From NCBI GenBank assembly GCA_027186245.1, contig CP114500.1, positions 6,644,001 through 6,708,000 of the forward strand: a DNA stretch of 64,000 nucleotides, written 5' to 3'. The notes under the pieces are model-generated. The model was not told where the DNA came from and ran no database searches. It saw only the letters and a program-made list of their open reading frames with translations. Both the position numbers and the translations under genes were made by a program. Below, piece by piece: positions 36,600 to 48,859 of the stretch (position 1 is its first letter; each line of letters begins with the position of its first letter). Source of the DNA: Coriaria nepalensis (Eukaryota; Streptophyta; Magnoliopsida; Cucurbitales; Coriariaceae).

Positions 36600-37239
36600 T
36601 TTCAGTGAAACTATAATAGAATTCAGAAAAAAGGATTGGTCAGTTAACGGCTGAAAATCCCATCAACTGATTTGGTGGCCCTAACTCTTCCTAATTTTAT
36701 CAAACAAAACACCTCTCATTGTCATTGTCAAGACTCTGGTCAGCCATGCATGCATGTGAGGCTTTCGTCTGTTTCAAGGGGTGTAGTTTCTCTCCCGTTT
36801 TCTCTGCCTTACTAATGAATTATGACAGACGGTAACAATTTTTAAGCACCTTTTGACCCAATCAACTAATGCCTGCAACATGTTTAAGTTCGTTTCCTGT
36901 CCACTAGTTAATTACTTTCGTTTTCTTTTAACAAAATGAAGTTAACTAATGATACTAAAAACGGTTACTGTATAAAAGAAAATGGTAATTTGCATTAGAA
37001 TCAAAATAACTTGAAGTCTATGATACAACATATGTAGACTTTACAAAATTGGCACCATGCTAGAAGGGGATCATATTGGTGCATGTCGGAGTTTTTTCCA
37101 AAATGATGAGGATTATTGCCCTCACAAAACCCAGGATTCATTGAAGTCCACCCTGTAATTTGTGCTAGATCGACCACACATTAACTAATACCATCCCATG
37201 CCGATAAACAAATGCAAACATGTTCAACCTAGGCCTAGG
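36600..37239. other. Intergenic region between transporter copy B and WEE1
   Basis: It should hold the former promoter of copy B and the 3' UTR of WEE1, both on the minus strand. No gene is recognisable. Confidence 0.5.
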
Positions 37240-40077
37240 TTATTGCATTCTTTTGATCCTGTCAAATATAGGATTCTCCAAAACTTGCTTTGCGGAAGGC
37301 CTACGCACTGGGTCTGGATCTACCATGACCTGATATGTTCATAAGAAAACGTTAAAGCTCCTGTAAGGGGCGAGCAAACAAGCCAACTCAATTGCATTTA
37401 AGAGTTTTGATTCATATCATGTAATGAATTATAAGGATTTACGAGATGTTTAATTAGTACCTTGAGTAAGTTTTGAAACTGCAGTGAATGACCAGGAAGG
37501 AGGGGCAGCTTTCCCTCCTTAAGATTCATTAAATGAGGTCCTGATTCGGACAAGGCCGATCCTCTAGTAAGCTCATAAATAGAGACGCCCAAGGAGAAGA
37601 TATCTACTTTGTCAAGATAATCGTATCTCTCGTTTAGTATTTCTTGAGGCATATATCGTGCATCGCCCTCTTCAATTGGCAAGCTTTTATCAAGAAGAGT
37701 AGCACATCCAAAATCACCAAGCTTATAAATACCATTTTTTACATAAACATTCTCAGGTTTCACATCTAAGTGAGCTACTCCTCTCCCATGCATAAACTGT
37801 AACGCCTTGACAATCTGTACAACGTGTCAGCAATGGCATAAGTCAATGATATACCAGAATGTTTTGGCAATTTAAACAGTGGGACTTGGTTAAATTACTA
37901 GCACTTCTTCCATAAAATAGGTTAATATGAAGGTATAGAGATAGGATACCTGAGAAAATTTTGAATAGAGAAAAATTACCTCATGCAGGGCTTTCAATGC
38001 CTCTCCCTCAGAATATGGATGAGAAGATGTTTTGTTGGATACGCTGCCATCACAAAGCTCCGTCTGAATGTAGAGTTGCTCATTTTCAAACCAAGAAGAG
38101 TAGTAGCCAATAATGTTCTCATGAGATCCTACAGAGCAAGGTAGTACAACAATCAGGAAAAACCGATGGCAGCATTTGAAGCTAAAAGAAAGTTCCATCT
38201 ACTAACCTAAAGCTGCCAAAGCTTGAACTTCCATTAGAGCTCTCCTCCTGCATAGAAAAAATAATTATTGTATATGCTCACTAACTTCACTACATGATAG
38301 GAATACATCTACAAGGATGAAAAAAGAACCTTTCTGTGTCTTGATGCAAAGGCCTTGTGCTATGTTTGACAGCATACAAGCAACCATCAATTCTCTTTAA
38401 CACTTTGAAGACACGGCTAAAGTTACCAACACCAATTTGCTAGTAATGAAAGCCAGTTACAAAGCAGCAAGTGAAGCTCAGGTATATACATTAAATCTAA
38501 TAAAAAATAACGATTGTGAAGAAATCCACAAATTTTCTGATTTTGAGTAGATACCTCAATCTCATGAAAATCAGTGTGGTAACGTGAAAGGCCGTCTCCT
38601 CCAACAAATGCAGAAAAGAAACCTGCGACTTCAAGTACAAGCAATCAATGAACCGAGACTGAATTTTCCATAACGAACTTTGGCACTGTATAAAATTGTT
38701 GAAAATAGATTTACTTCAAGTATGAAACAAACTATTTTATTTTTTATTTTTTATTTTTTATTTTTTGAAATATAAAAATGTACCTGCACATTTTGTTCTT
38801 TGGGTACCAAAAGGATCAACACCCCTGTCCGAAGCCTCTTTCAAATAAGGGTTTTCCATGCAAGGAGGAGGCATAACCCTACAGCGTAAAGCAACTGCAG
38901 ATTGAGAAACATAACTCTGAACTGTACGCGTTCCAGTCATTGTTAATTTCTCCATCTTCGATTCATCTTCACCAAAAGCTTCGTGTTCATGTTCTACTGC
39001 TTGCTGATGTCCACACAATGTAGGACTCAGAGGATTTAGTGCGAGAACATCTATAAAAAATAGCCAGAAAAAACAAACAAACAAAATCAGAAACAAGTAG
39101 TACTGCAACTTCAACAATTATGTTTCTGACATAAACAGAAAGCCAAAACCCTTTCTATTGGCAACTTATATGCTGTCTCATGAGACAGCAGCATAGCTAA
39201 TATCAGAACCAGTAATTGGTAAATTTACACAACTAGATTGCTCTATTCACTAATTTATGTAGATGAACATTTTAATAAATTAATAGATGGATTAAAAAGG
39301 TCAAGGTTACAACCAGAGCCGATATCTTACCCTGATGGCTTCTCTTTCTTTTAAGAGTAAAGAGTTTATCAGGTGATTTGGGACATGGAATGTTTTCCTG
39401 TAGAGTACCCACAAAGAAAAAAGAAAAAAAAAGTAGTTTTAAATAAAAACTATTATTGAAACACCTTGAATATGTATCCAGAGCTTTAATTACTACACCT
39501 TATTGCAATCCAGATTGTTGAGTAAATTCTGATTATCAGGCGTGATATAATCAGGCGTGCTGCATTAACAACCAAAAAGAAAAAAAAAATTAAAATAAAT
39601 GACAAAATAAAAATTCCAGAAAACATTCAGTCTTGCTTATAGATAAAGTTTTCCCCCTGAATCAAAATGAGAAACCCACAAATATGGCGAGATAGAGCTC
39701 TATTCAGGTTCGATAAATAGCCATTTACACCTAATCAATATATTGTTAAACAACTCCATTTTCTAACAGTATCATAAATCTGAGCTCAAAAGGGGAAGAC
39801 TTTACCAAAAGAAGTCCTGGCTGAGAATGAAATCCTTGTCATCTACACTGGAATCGAAGTCAGCGCCACCGCGAGGGGAGGAGGAAGGAAGGATATGAGA
39901 AAGCGTGGGTGGAGCTTCCGATGAGAAGAATTCATGGAAGCGAGAGGTGGATGAGAACTGGTGCTGCTGGGATGGGACACCAGATAGTTGCCCCATCTGA
40001 TGGATCTGCAAATTTCTCGTCAGCGTCCCCTTCATCTTCCTGGTCCCCCTGGTTAGGTTTTTCGTCTTCCTCCTCAT
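37240..40077 (-). CDS. WEE1: WEE1 cell-cycle checkpoint kinase, 10 exons, 492 aa
   Basis: WEE1 phosphorylates the inhibitory Tyr of cyclin-dependent kinases; in plants it acts mainly when DNA replication is disturbed. Exons, minus strand: 40077-39806, 39559-39499, 39397-39331, 39050-38784, 38622-38555, 38439-38330, 38247-38207, 38128-37980, 37814-37461, 37329-37240, all in phase. The N-terminal part has the conserved DKDFILSQDFF, CTPDYITPDNQNLL and VSQSAVALRCRVMPPPCMEN blocks. The kinase domain has the loop QIGVGNFSRVFKV, catalytic Lys270 (YAVKH), HLDVKPEN with Asp362, DFG with Asp379, the activation segment EEGDARYMPQEILNERYDYL and the end DPVRRPSAKQVLENPIFDRI. Length fits the family (about 500). 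All key residues are intact. The start at 40077 gives MRRKTKNLTRG, like known starts. It is divergent from the tRNA and ATG18a genes. Confidence 0.96.
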
Positions 40078-40342
40078 CAACCAGATAGATGTCCACTCTC
40101 TCTGGACCCTCTCTCTCTCTCTATCTTAATAAATAAATAAATAAGAAAAAGAGAAAGTGGAGCAGAGCGAAATTTTCAAATTGCGCGGGGATTTCAAGGG
40201 AGGTAGTGATCAGGTACGGACAGAACTAGAATAGAAACCATATCTTATTTTCATCAAAGGTAGCTGCGGTTAACCTGATCAGTTCGTATCCCTTGTTATA
40301 TTTTGTTAAATATTACTTGTTAACTCAGAACTCTGAACAAGA

Positions 40343-40414
40343 GTCGTTGTAGTATAGTGGTAAGTATTCCCGCCTGTCACGCGGGTGACCCGGGTTCGAT
40401 CCCCGGCAACGGCG
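40343..40414 (+). tRNA. tRNA-Asp (anticodon GTC)
   Basis: The 72-nt sequence folds as a cloverleaf. The acceptor GTCGTTG pairs with CAACGGC (one G-U pair), the D-arm region is TAGTATAGTGGTAAGTA, the anticodon loop CTGTCAC carries GTC between CCCGC and GCGGG, and the T arm is CCGGG TTCGATC CCCGG. The CCA tail is not encoded, as usual for nuclear genes. A T run follows soon after (TTTATTTTG, then TTTCTTTTT), which can serve pol III termination. It sits between the divergent WEE1 and ATG18a genes. Confidence 0.97.
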
Positions 40415-40902
40415 ATAATTTATTTTGCAATTTGCATTTCTTTTTATAAAAATTGTCCGACAGTTTTAAATTTTAATTGGATCTTCATCCGAAGATGTAG
40501 TACAATTCCTTTAATGGGCCCATCGATTGGGCTAGGCTTTGACGGGCTTTTTATTCCCATCGAGGAAGGCCTTTAACTAACTGAAAGCTACCTCGTCTCC
40601 GTGATGCCAAAACAAACCCACCATATTTTTTTTTTACTTTTCCCGTCAATCTGCGTAGTCTACTCTATCCATACTAGTAGTGTACACTACTCAACAAATA
40701 ATTTGAATTTACAATATTACCCACAACTTACGTCCCTCTTTCCCTCCTTCTCGGGTTCTTTTCCACTCCAGCACAATGACAAAATCGTAATTTCGATAGC
40801 CTTCTGTTTCTTCCTCCTCCAACTCGAATCTGTTTTCTTCTCTACCGAAATATCCTTCGACGAATCTAGACACACCACCCCCTGAGTCCTGTCTCCTCTC
40901 CT

Positions 40903-43369
40903 ATGGCGACCCTCCCCGCCTTTTCGTCCTCCCCTTCCTGGCCAAACCATGACCTTAATTCCATAACCCCCTCCTTCCTCTCTCATCAGAATCATACCGA
41001 ACCACTTGATTCCGATTCCGTCTCATCCATGCCCCAATCTGATCAAAGCGAGAATGAGCCTTCCCACGACACCTTCCTGAACCCTAACCCTGACATCCAG
41101 TATCCCTTCTCCACACCACCTCAGTCGCCTCCATCTCTTCCTCCACTACCTAAGTCTTCGTCTCCTCCACCTTCTCTTCTCCACCTCTCCTTCAACCAAG
41201 ACCATGGCTGCTTCGCCTCAGGCACTGATCGTGGCTTCCGGATCTACAACTGCGATCCGTTCAGAGAAATCTTCCGCCGTGATTTCGATCGCGTAGGTGG
41301 AATCGGCGTCGTGGAGATGCTTTTCCGCTGCAATATCCTGGCCCTTGTTGGTGGTGGGCCCGACCCTCAGTATCCGCCTAATAAAGTCATGATCTGGGAC
41401 GACCATCAGAGCCGGTGCATAGGAGAGCTTTCTTTCCGCTCAGTGGTTCGTAGCGTCAGGCTTCGTCGAGACAGAATCGTCGTCGTTTTGGAGCAGAAGG
41501 TGTTCGTCTACAATTTCACCGACTTGAAGCTGCTTCACCAGATCGAAACGATAGGGAACCCTAAGGGCCTCTGTGCGGTTTCGCAATTGAGCGGGTCGCT
41601 GGTTCTTGTCTGCCCTGGATTGCAGAAAGGGCAGGTTAGAGTCGAGCATTATGCATCGAAACGGACCAAGTTCATAATGGCTCATGACTCGAGAATTGCT
41701 TGCTTTGCACTCACGCCAAATGGGCAGTTGCTTGCCACCGCAAGTACAAAGGGGACTCTGGTGCGAGTCTTCAACACAATTGATGGATCACTGCTTCAAG
41801 AGGTATGAGGGTTAGGGTTGAAATTTAATAAGTTGAATATGTTCTTTTTGCTCAGTTTGAAAGTGGATAGTTTAGAAATTAGAATGTACTTTTTTCTTTT
41901 TTCAAAATTTTATTGGTGTTTTGCACTGCTGGATTATCTTGTTGAAAATTTGAAAAAATGTTAGGGGTATCTCACCAAGAATTCGATGAGATTGAAGTAG
42001 CTAGAAAGTTTCAATTATTTTTGATAAGGAAGTGTTAGTTGATATTAGAGATTGCAGTTTGATTTGGTCAGTTCCTGCCATTTAGTAGCTCAACGTTCCT
42101 TCTTTTCATGGGATTTCTTCTGTTCGGTCCTCTGTTGAAGTTGATATATCGTCGTCATGTTTTTGTGTTTATGAATCATAGTCATTAATCTCTTACAGTA
42201 GCATTTAATTATTCGGAAGGATAGAGTTGCAGCATTGGTGACATCAAACATTAGTTGTTTACTATCCACCGGCTGCAAGGCTAGCCAAAGACTTCCCTTC
42301 TCTATATAGCTATATATCAAATATGTTATCACTAGATTGGTGAATTCTGTTATCCAACTGAAAACCGCCACTTTAGTATTTAGCATTTGATTGGTGGTTA
42401 GTGATAGTGATTTGCAGGTAGTACTGAGACCAGTAGTTGTCTATGCATCTCAGTGATTCACTTGTTTTGTTTGCGGGCTTATGGCCATGGATAGAAAATA
42501 ATTTATCTGTATTTGATGTATTTAAAAAATAAATAAACTTAGGTAAGGAGGGGTGCAGATAGGGCGGAGATCTACAGTTTGGCATTCTCTTCGACAGCTC
42601 AGTGGCTAGCAGTCTCAAGCGATAAAGGAACAGTCCATGTTTTCAGCCTTAAGGTCAATTCTGGATCCCTTGGAAATGAGAAGGCGATAAATACAACAGA
42701 TTCTTCTAATCTTGCTCTGACAACATCAAGTTCATCTCTTTCTTTCTTCAAAGGTATATGATATATATGTATATGTGCGACAAATGTGATCACCTTAATT
42801 TCCCTCTAATTTTGTCTCCTCTGACATGTTGAACCTTTCTTTGGTGACATAGTAATTACAAATTGGGAGTTTCCCATATTATAGAAATACTTCTGTTCAT
42901 GTTTTTAGGCCACTAAAAAGTAAGAGTTACCAGAATGTTCTTCTGTGTGTGTTAATCACTGAGCTTCTTTTACCCCCGTAGATTTAAATTACTTAATTTC
43001 CTGCAGGTGTGTTGCCCAAGTATTTCAGCTCAGAGTGGTCTGTGGCTCAGTTCCGAATGCTGGAAGGTTCTCACTGCAATGTTGCTTTCGGTCACCAGAA
43101 GAACACTGTGGTAATACTTGGCATGGATGGAAGGTATGATATTATTATGACTAAACAAATTCAACACTTGAGACTCTGTTTCCTTCCAAACGCACGTAGC
43201 GCATTGAGTTGTAGATTTTTTATGTTTTTGAACATTGTATTATTATTTATTGATACGGAAGTTGGAATTTGCATGCAGCTTCTATCGATGCCAGTTTGAT
43301 CCAGCGACAGGAGGGGAGATGACGCAGCTTGAATATCACAACTTCTTAACGCCAGAAGAAGCCTTCTAA
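40903..43369 (+). CDS. ATG18a: ATG18a-like autophagy WD40 protein (PROPPIN/WIPI), 4 exons, 442 aa
   Basis: PROPPINs bind PI3P on the forming autophagosome membrane and support lipid transfer with ATG2. Exons: 40903-41802, 42543-42753, 43007-43133, 43279-43369, in phase. The N-terminal 85 residues are Ser/Pro-rich. The seven-bladed propeller starts near [20 protein letters not shown] and includes [40 protein letters not shown] and [17 protein letters not shown]. The lipid-binding FRRG-type motif is VRRG at residues 301-304, exactly at the exon 1/2 junction, followed by [13 protein letters not shown]. It ends in [20 protein letters not shown] and FLTPEEAF. Length and ends match Arabidopsis ATG18a (At3g62770, from memory), which lies next to GSTF13, as this gene does here. 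Confidence 0.95.
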
Positions 43370-45564
43370 CATAACACTACTATTTCTTATGTCCATTTTT
43401 AGAGTGTAACATATGAAAAATGTTTTTTCTTTTCTATTGTTGTTTCTAATGTATGCTGTGGCTGTGAATAAAATGTGCCATGTATATTGTGTATATATTA
43501 AAGAAATTTAGGTCATGGTTATCAATGGCCGTCTGAAAAGGAATGGAAAGGAATTTGGGGAAGAAGGCCGAAGGGCTAAAAGTTGTTCACTTTTCTCTTA
43601 TTGAGGCTTTTGCTTCTTTTTTTTTTTTCTTAATTTCAATGTAGTTTAGTTTTTATAAATTTAAAGTAAAAATAAATAAATAATCGGACCCAGATCCGAC
43701 TCGGACAAAAATGTTTATTGGTGTTGGTATTCGACCGTGATCAGATTTGCATGTCGGTTATGATCGAAACGGATCCGATCCGATTGCTCAACCCTAAGTA
43801 TATGTATGCACATCTATATCTATGTATTAAGTGGCAGCATTTAAACTCTACTATTATTATGTTTCCTAATTTTCTAAGGACTCCTTAACTACGCATGTGT
43901 GTGAAAATGACTATCCTAAACTTGTGATTCTCAAACGTACGTAGTAGACTTTTGAGATAATGATTACTCATCTTATTTGTCTTTTAAAACTTTTGACACC
44001 AAATGTGAACGTTATGACCAAACGTTTATCCATTCAAACATGTTTTAACAGGTTTGAAATGGAAGGTGAGATTGGGATGCTACCAGATTCAGTTGAATCG
44101 GAAATAGTATATTTTAATCCGATCGGATCTTAAACCCGTATCGTATGAATTCTACTCTATCAATACAAAAAATTGTAAAGTAATATTTTTAGGACATAAG
44201 TTGAATGAAAATAAACTGAAGAGAAGGAAATTATATTTTTAAATAAAAATAATAGAGATTATTATTATTATTATTATTATTATTACATATTTCTTTGTAT
44301 AATAAAACCTTTAAAAAATCCAAATCAAGGAATTTATAACTTGGAGAAAACTTGCCCAAAGTTGAAAACAGTAGCTAGTCATTCAGTCAAATCTAAGATG
44401 AGTCTGACATTTGATGCTCACATTCCCACACGATCAAGCCGAAAGTTATGGCTACACACAAACAAACACCTTTTCAAATCGATATGACCCTTCCTGTTTT
44501 TTAGCTGAATCATCTATCAAAACGATCAATCCCCCCTTTCATACTTGGATTACCGTGTAAATTGATAGTATTATTAGCAAATCTGAAGTTGATTCCAGAA
44601 TAATATTAACGATTTTTTAATGCATTGGGAAGTGTTTCTTTGACTAGACCGTATCAGCATTTGCAATAAACAAATTATATATGCCTGAATCGAAGCATGT
44701 GGTAGGAACTGCGACTCCATGTCCATGATCATGCATCCATGTGATCTTCGCTGTCGGTTTCTTTTTTTACATTTAATTATTGTGGCCGATTAAGAAGATG
44801 ATAATGGTTTTTAAGACATGTTTAATAGATTATTAGATGCCTTTCGTTTTTCTCACGTGCATTAACAAACAAGAAGGTGCTGACTCATATGTGTGTCATT
44901 GTTTCAGTTAATTTCGAGGTTGACATCTGTCTCAACTTTCATAATGTCAACTACCAATCTCTATTTCAGTTATGTATTTTCTATATCTCTTCTATATTGA
45001 AACTAGTTCTTCTACTCGTGTTATGCAAGGAAGATTATATATATATAATTATGTTATAAGTATATTTTTTATACTAAACTAAATAAAAAAAATTTTATAG
45101 CAAAAAATATATATTATTATTATAAAAATTATATGATATATTTAATATTAGATTCAACTCCTTTATTTTACTATCAGAATATATATTTATTTAAATAAGT
45201 TTTTATACCTATATAATATAATGATAATATATTAAGTCTCATTATAATTATATATAAATATTATTTTCTGTAATATATATATAAATTAAATTATAATAAA
45301 ATTTAATATTTCACTTAATTATATTCGTTTCAAGTGAACATCATAAAGTGAAAAACTAAACCGCACAGAAACTTCTCTCTGTCATGCAAGCATTGACAAT
45401 GCTACATTGTTTTTAACTTTTGTACAGAGGGTAAAACGTACGAGATTGAAAAAAAATGACGACGGTAGATATTTCATCCTAATAAAAACACTAATTTCTA
45501 AGCATGTAGTAGTTAATTTTTTCAGTGTAAATTTGAGCCAAATTCATGACCTACACCCCACTAG
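43370..45564. other. Intergenic region between ATG18a and the GST array
   Basis: The 3' UTR of ATG18a probably occupies the first 120 bases (AATAAA-like at about 43468). The rest is AT-rich, with an (ATT)n run at 44259-44285 and dense TATA-like DNA at 45035-45310. The 60-codon frame at 44877-45059 has no match. No gene is visible. Confidence 0.55.
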
Positions 45565-45572
45565 TATATAAA
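45565..45572 (+). promoter_or_regulatory. TATA box of the first GST gene
   Basis: TATATAAA lies 99 bases before the ATG at 45664, at the spacing also seen in the other GST genes of the array. Confidence 0.6.
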
Positions 45573-45663
45573 CACACTTCATTCCATACATTCTCCTTCA
45601 ACAATCAACGCCATCAATCCAACGTCTTTCTTCCTCCTCCTCTGAAAAACATTTCTGGGATTG

Positions 45664-46597
45664 ATGGCGGCAGTGATGAAGCTGCATGGGCTACCCATGT
45701 CCACATGCACAACCCGTGTCCTGACATGTCTTCACGAAAAAGGAGTAGACTTTGAGCTCGTTCCTGTTAACCTCTTCACCGCTGAGCATAAACACCCTCC
45801 ATTTCTCGCAAAGAATGTCAGTTTCTAGCTAACCTTTCTTTAATGGCATCCACATTGATCATGATATCATGTCTCGTGCTAGCTATATGTATGTACATTG
45901 TCAGCAGAAAGTTAATGCATTGTGGTTTATATTTTTTTTTGGTGTGGTGCAGCCTTTTGGCCAGATTCCTGTGCTTGAAGACGGTGAACTCACTCTCTTT
46001 GGTGAGTCTTTAATTCTTTTGCATATATGATATAGCTACATTTGTACTTTAGATACATAGTAGATTGTTTAAATTTTTGTTTCAACGACAGAATCAAGAG
46101 CAATCTCAACCTACATTGCCGAGAAATACAAAGATTCCGGCACGGACCTACTCGGAATCAACCAAAATCCTAAGAAGGAAGAAACCGCCGCAGTATCAGC
46201 AACAGCGGCGGCCATAGTCAGAGTGTGGGTGGAGGTAGAATCACACCAATACAACCCAGCAATATCTCCTATAATCTACCAACACTTTGTGTCACCTCTT
46301 CAAGGCAATGAGCCAGACCAAGCGATAATCGATGCCCACTTAGAGAAACTAAGCAAAGTGCTTGATGTCTATGAAGCCAAGCTGGGTTTGACCAAATACC
46401 TTGCCGGAGATTTCTTTAGCCTTGCTGACCTTCACCACCTACCTTTCACCTTTTACTTCATGAAAACCCCTTGGGCTTCCTTGATAAATGACCATCCACG
46501 TGTCAAGGCTTGGTGGGATGATATTTCTTCTAGGTCTTCGTTTGAAAAAGTTTCTAAGGGTATGACTTTTAGTTCCGATAACGGTGCTGAGAAATAG
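45664..46597 (+). CDS. GSTF13: Phi-class glutathione S-transferase 1, GSTF13-like, 235 aa
   Basis: Cytosolic GSTFs add glutathione to reactive or foreign compounds. Exons 45664-45816, 45953-46001 and 46092-46597 follow the phi-class two-intron plan. The N-terminal thioredoxin fold has the catalytic Ser13 (LPMSTCTTRVL) and the glutathione-binding NPFGQIPVLEDGELTLFESR. The C-terminal helical domain has [40 protein letters not shown] and ADLHHLPFTFYFMKTPWASL. The last features, with ending VKAWWDDISSR, resemble GSTF13 more than the other four genes here. It is the most divergent of the five and lies closest to ATG18a, as GSTF13 does in Arabidopsis from memory. The tail MTFSSDNGAEK has no known role. 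Confidence 0.94.
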
Positions 46598-47143
46598 TTA
46601 TCGTATTCGAGTCGTTCATATGAGAAATTCTCTTAAGAATGTCACAACTGATCGTGTATGTGATCTATGAAGAAATTATGCGCATAATTGAAGTTATTCT
46701 CAATAAGTAATTAAGCTGGCTTGATAGTGTACTACTTTCTATATATATAGTCCAATTAATGGACGTCAATATTTTCCATCCATAAAAAGCCCATGACATC
46801 CAGTAATGGATACCTCCGAGCCTGTCCAATTTTTGTTTTCCAAATTTTACAGTTCTATCCTTTTAAATATAATTTAAAATATATATATAAATCACACCAA
46901 TTTGATAAGTGATATAACATTTCTATTAAAAATGAAAGATAAATAAAGTATAAAAAAAAAAAAGTTATGGAACAAAATATAATATTTATATAATAAAATA
47001 TTTAATTATTTTGTCTACATCACATCAAATCAAGATCTTCTTTTTCGAACAGTATATAATTTCTTTTTAAAGAAATAAAAATAAGTATTAATATATATAT
47101 ATATTTAATTATACTCATTATTTATATATTCAATTGCAATAGT
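46598..47143. other. AT-rich spacer between GST 1 and GST 2
   Basis: It contains the 3' UTR of GST 1 and AT-rich DNA with A runs near 46950 and an (AT)n run at about 47091-47103. No gene. Confidence 0.5.
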
Positions 47144-47193
47144 TTGACCAAGTCAACATCTTATTTCCCTTAGTGACATGAGAGCTTACGTCA
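47144..47193 (+). promoter_or_regulatory. W-box pair and as-1-like TGACG element upstream of GST 2
   Basis: TTGACC at 47144-47149 and the reverse core GTCAA at 47151-47155 form two WRKY-type W-box cores. TTACGTCA at 47186-47193 is the reverse of TGACGTAA, a TGA-bZIP/as-1 half site. Such sites are known in GST promoters that respond to salicylate, auxin and chemical stress. They lie about 165-210 bases before the TATA box at 47355-47362. Activity is inferred only from sequence. Confidence 0.45.
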
Positions 47194-47354
47194 CATCCAA
47201 CATACGATTTTGGTTTCTCCCATTTTTGACTTGTAAGAAGATTGACTTTGACGCAATAAAATCTACGATTCCAGGAAGCTTCGACGACATTGAAACGGAA
47301 AACCACAAAAGGAGAGCCCATTAATCAATCAATTAAGAGGTCAAGATATGTCCT

Positions 47355-47362
47355 TATAAATA
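47355..47362 (+). promoter_or_regulatory. TATA box of GST 2
   Basis: TATAAATA 105 bases before the ATG. The context TATAAATACCAGA or TATAAATACTAGA recurs before GST 3, 4 and 5, which indicates a shared ancestral promoter. Confidence 0.7.
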
Positions 47363-47466
47363 CCAGAACATACTCCCCTAGCCATCATAATTCATACCAA
47401 CTAATCCTTCATATTTCTGATCAATACCTTTTTATCTTCAAAATTAGCATTTACCCGAAGAGGATC

Positions 47467-48336
47467 ATGCCAAGCATTAAGGTTTATGGAAGCCCTTTTT
47501 CTACAGCAACCTCCAGGGCTCTTGCCGTCCTTCATGAGAAGGAAATGGAGTATGAACTTGTTCCTGTGGACTTGAGAACTGGTGAGCATAAGAAGGAGCC
47601 CTTCATTTCAATCAATGTAAGTGTGCAATTCACTAATTCATAACCACTTATACATGCATATATGTGGAAGACCTCATCTAATCTGATTTATAAATGCAGC
47701 CATTTGGTCAAGTTCCCGGTTTTGAAGATGGAGATCTAAAGCTCTTTGGTAAATTTTCGCCTTTTTCTGCCTTGTTGAGATTGAATTTGTTATGTTGACA
47801 AAATCTGTACGTATCCGCATCATGTTTTTCCTCGCAATACTTTGCGTTTTTCTAAAGCATTTCTTGAATTGGACCATGCAGAATCCAGGGCAATCACACA
47901 GTACATTGCTCATGCTTATGCTGACAAAGGAACCAATTTGATAGCCCTTGAGCCTAAGAAAATGGCAGTAGTAGGAACATGGGTGGAGGTGGAGTCCCAC
48001 CACTTCGACCAACCGGCATCGAAACTGACATGGGAGCTGGCCATAAAGCCCATGTTCGGAATGGGGGCACCGGATGCTGCCGTGGTGTCTGAAAACGAAG
48101 CCAAATTGGGTTCGGTTCTAGATGTGTATGAGAAGCAGCTAAGCAAAGCTAAATACTTGGCTGGTGATTTCTTCTCCTTGGCTGACCTTCATCATCTTCC
48201 CTGTTTGAGTTACGTGAGGGGGACTTCAGTTGACAATTTGATTGATTGTCGCCCACATGTTAAGGCCTGGGTGGATGAGATCTTGGCCAGACCAGCTTGG
48301 GTTAAAACGGCTGCCATGAGGGTCAAGCATGATTGA
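47467..48336 (+). CDS. GSTF: Phi-class glutathione S-transferase 2, 217 aa
   Basis: Exons 47467-47616, 47700-47748 and 47882-48336, in phase. The catalytic Ser is Ser12 in [15 protein letters not shown]. Glutathione-site residues follow in [20 protein letters not shown] and [17 protein letters not shown]. The C-terminal domain has the phi-class signature [40 protein letters not shown] and [13 protein letters not shown]. It belongs with GST 3-5 in one close subgroup, nearest to Arabidopsis GSTF2/3/6/7 in wording, and lies in the same orientation. The antisense frame over exon 3 (about 47916-48146) is a shadow that recurs in each GST because the sense protein is conserved. Confidence 0.95.
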
Positions 48337-48404
48337 TTAAGAGCATGCACGATCAACAATGTTGTGCTTCTACTTTGTTTTGAATTCAATTTTTCATCCC
48401 TATG

Positions 48405-48510
48405 TGTGGGTTTTGTCGTGTCTGAAAACTGAATCATGTGTTTGTGTGTTTGTTATATGTGGGTTTTGTCGTGTCTGAAAACTGAATCAAGTGTTTGTGT
48501 GTTTGTCATA
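48405..48510. repeat. 53-bp tandem duplication in the GST 2 3' UTR region
   Basis: Two nearly identical units begin at 48405 and 48458, each with TGTGGGTTTTGTCGTGTCTG, and end in a GT-rich stretch (GTGTTTGTGTGTTTGT). They start about 70 bases after the GST 2 stop and may be transcribed. Confidence 0.88.
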
Positions 48511-48859
48511 AGAAACTCTAGAGTTGGATCTTTCAATTATTGAAGTTGAAAGAACACAAGTTTTTCTTTTTCTTTACCCTTGTTATGAGTTGAATAAATT
48601 ATGTTATCCAGAGCGACGTTGGTTATTAATCCGCAATGATAATGCATTTGGCATTATGTTTATTGTTAATTCATATAATCAACCACATCAATAATTTTCT
48701 TTTTTTTCTTTTTATTCTAACCAGTCATTTAGATTTACGTGACGAAAAATTCAATCTTTATTTTAATATATATATATTAAAAATATCACTCTTAATTGCA
48801 ACCTCTAGTACTGTATTCACTGGACTTGACATTTCCTATTGTTTGTTTAGTCTTTAAAT

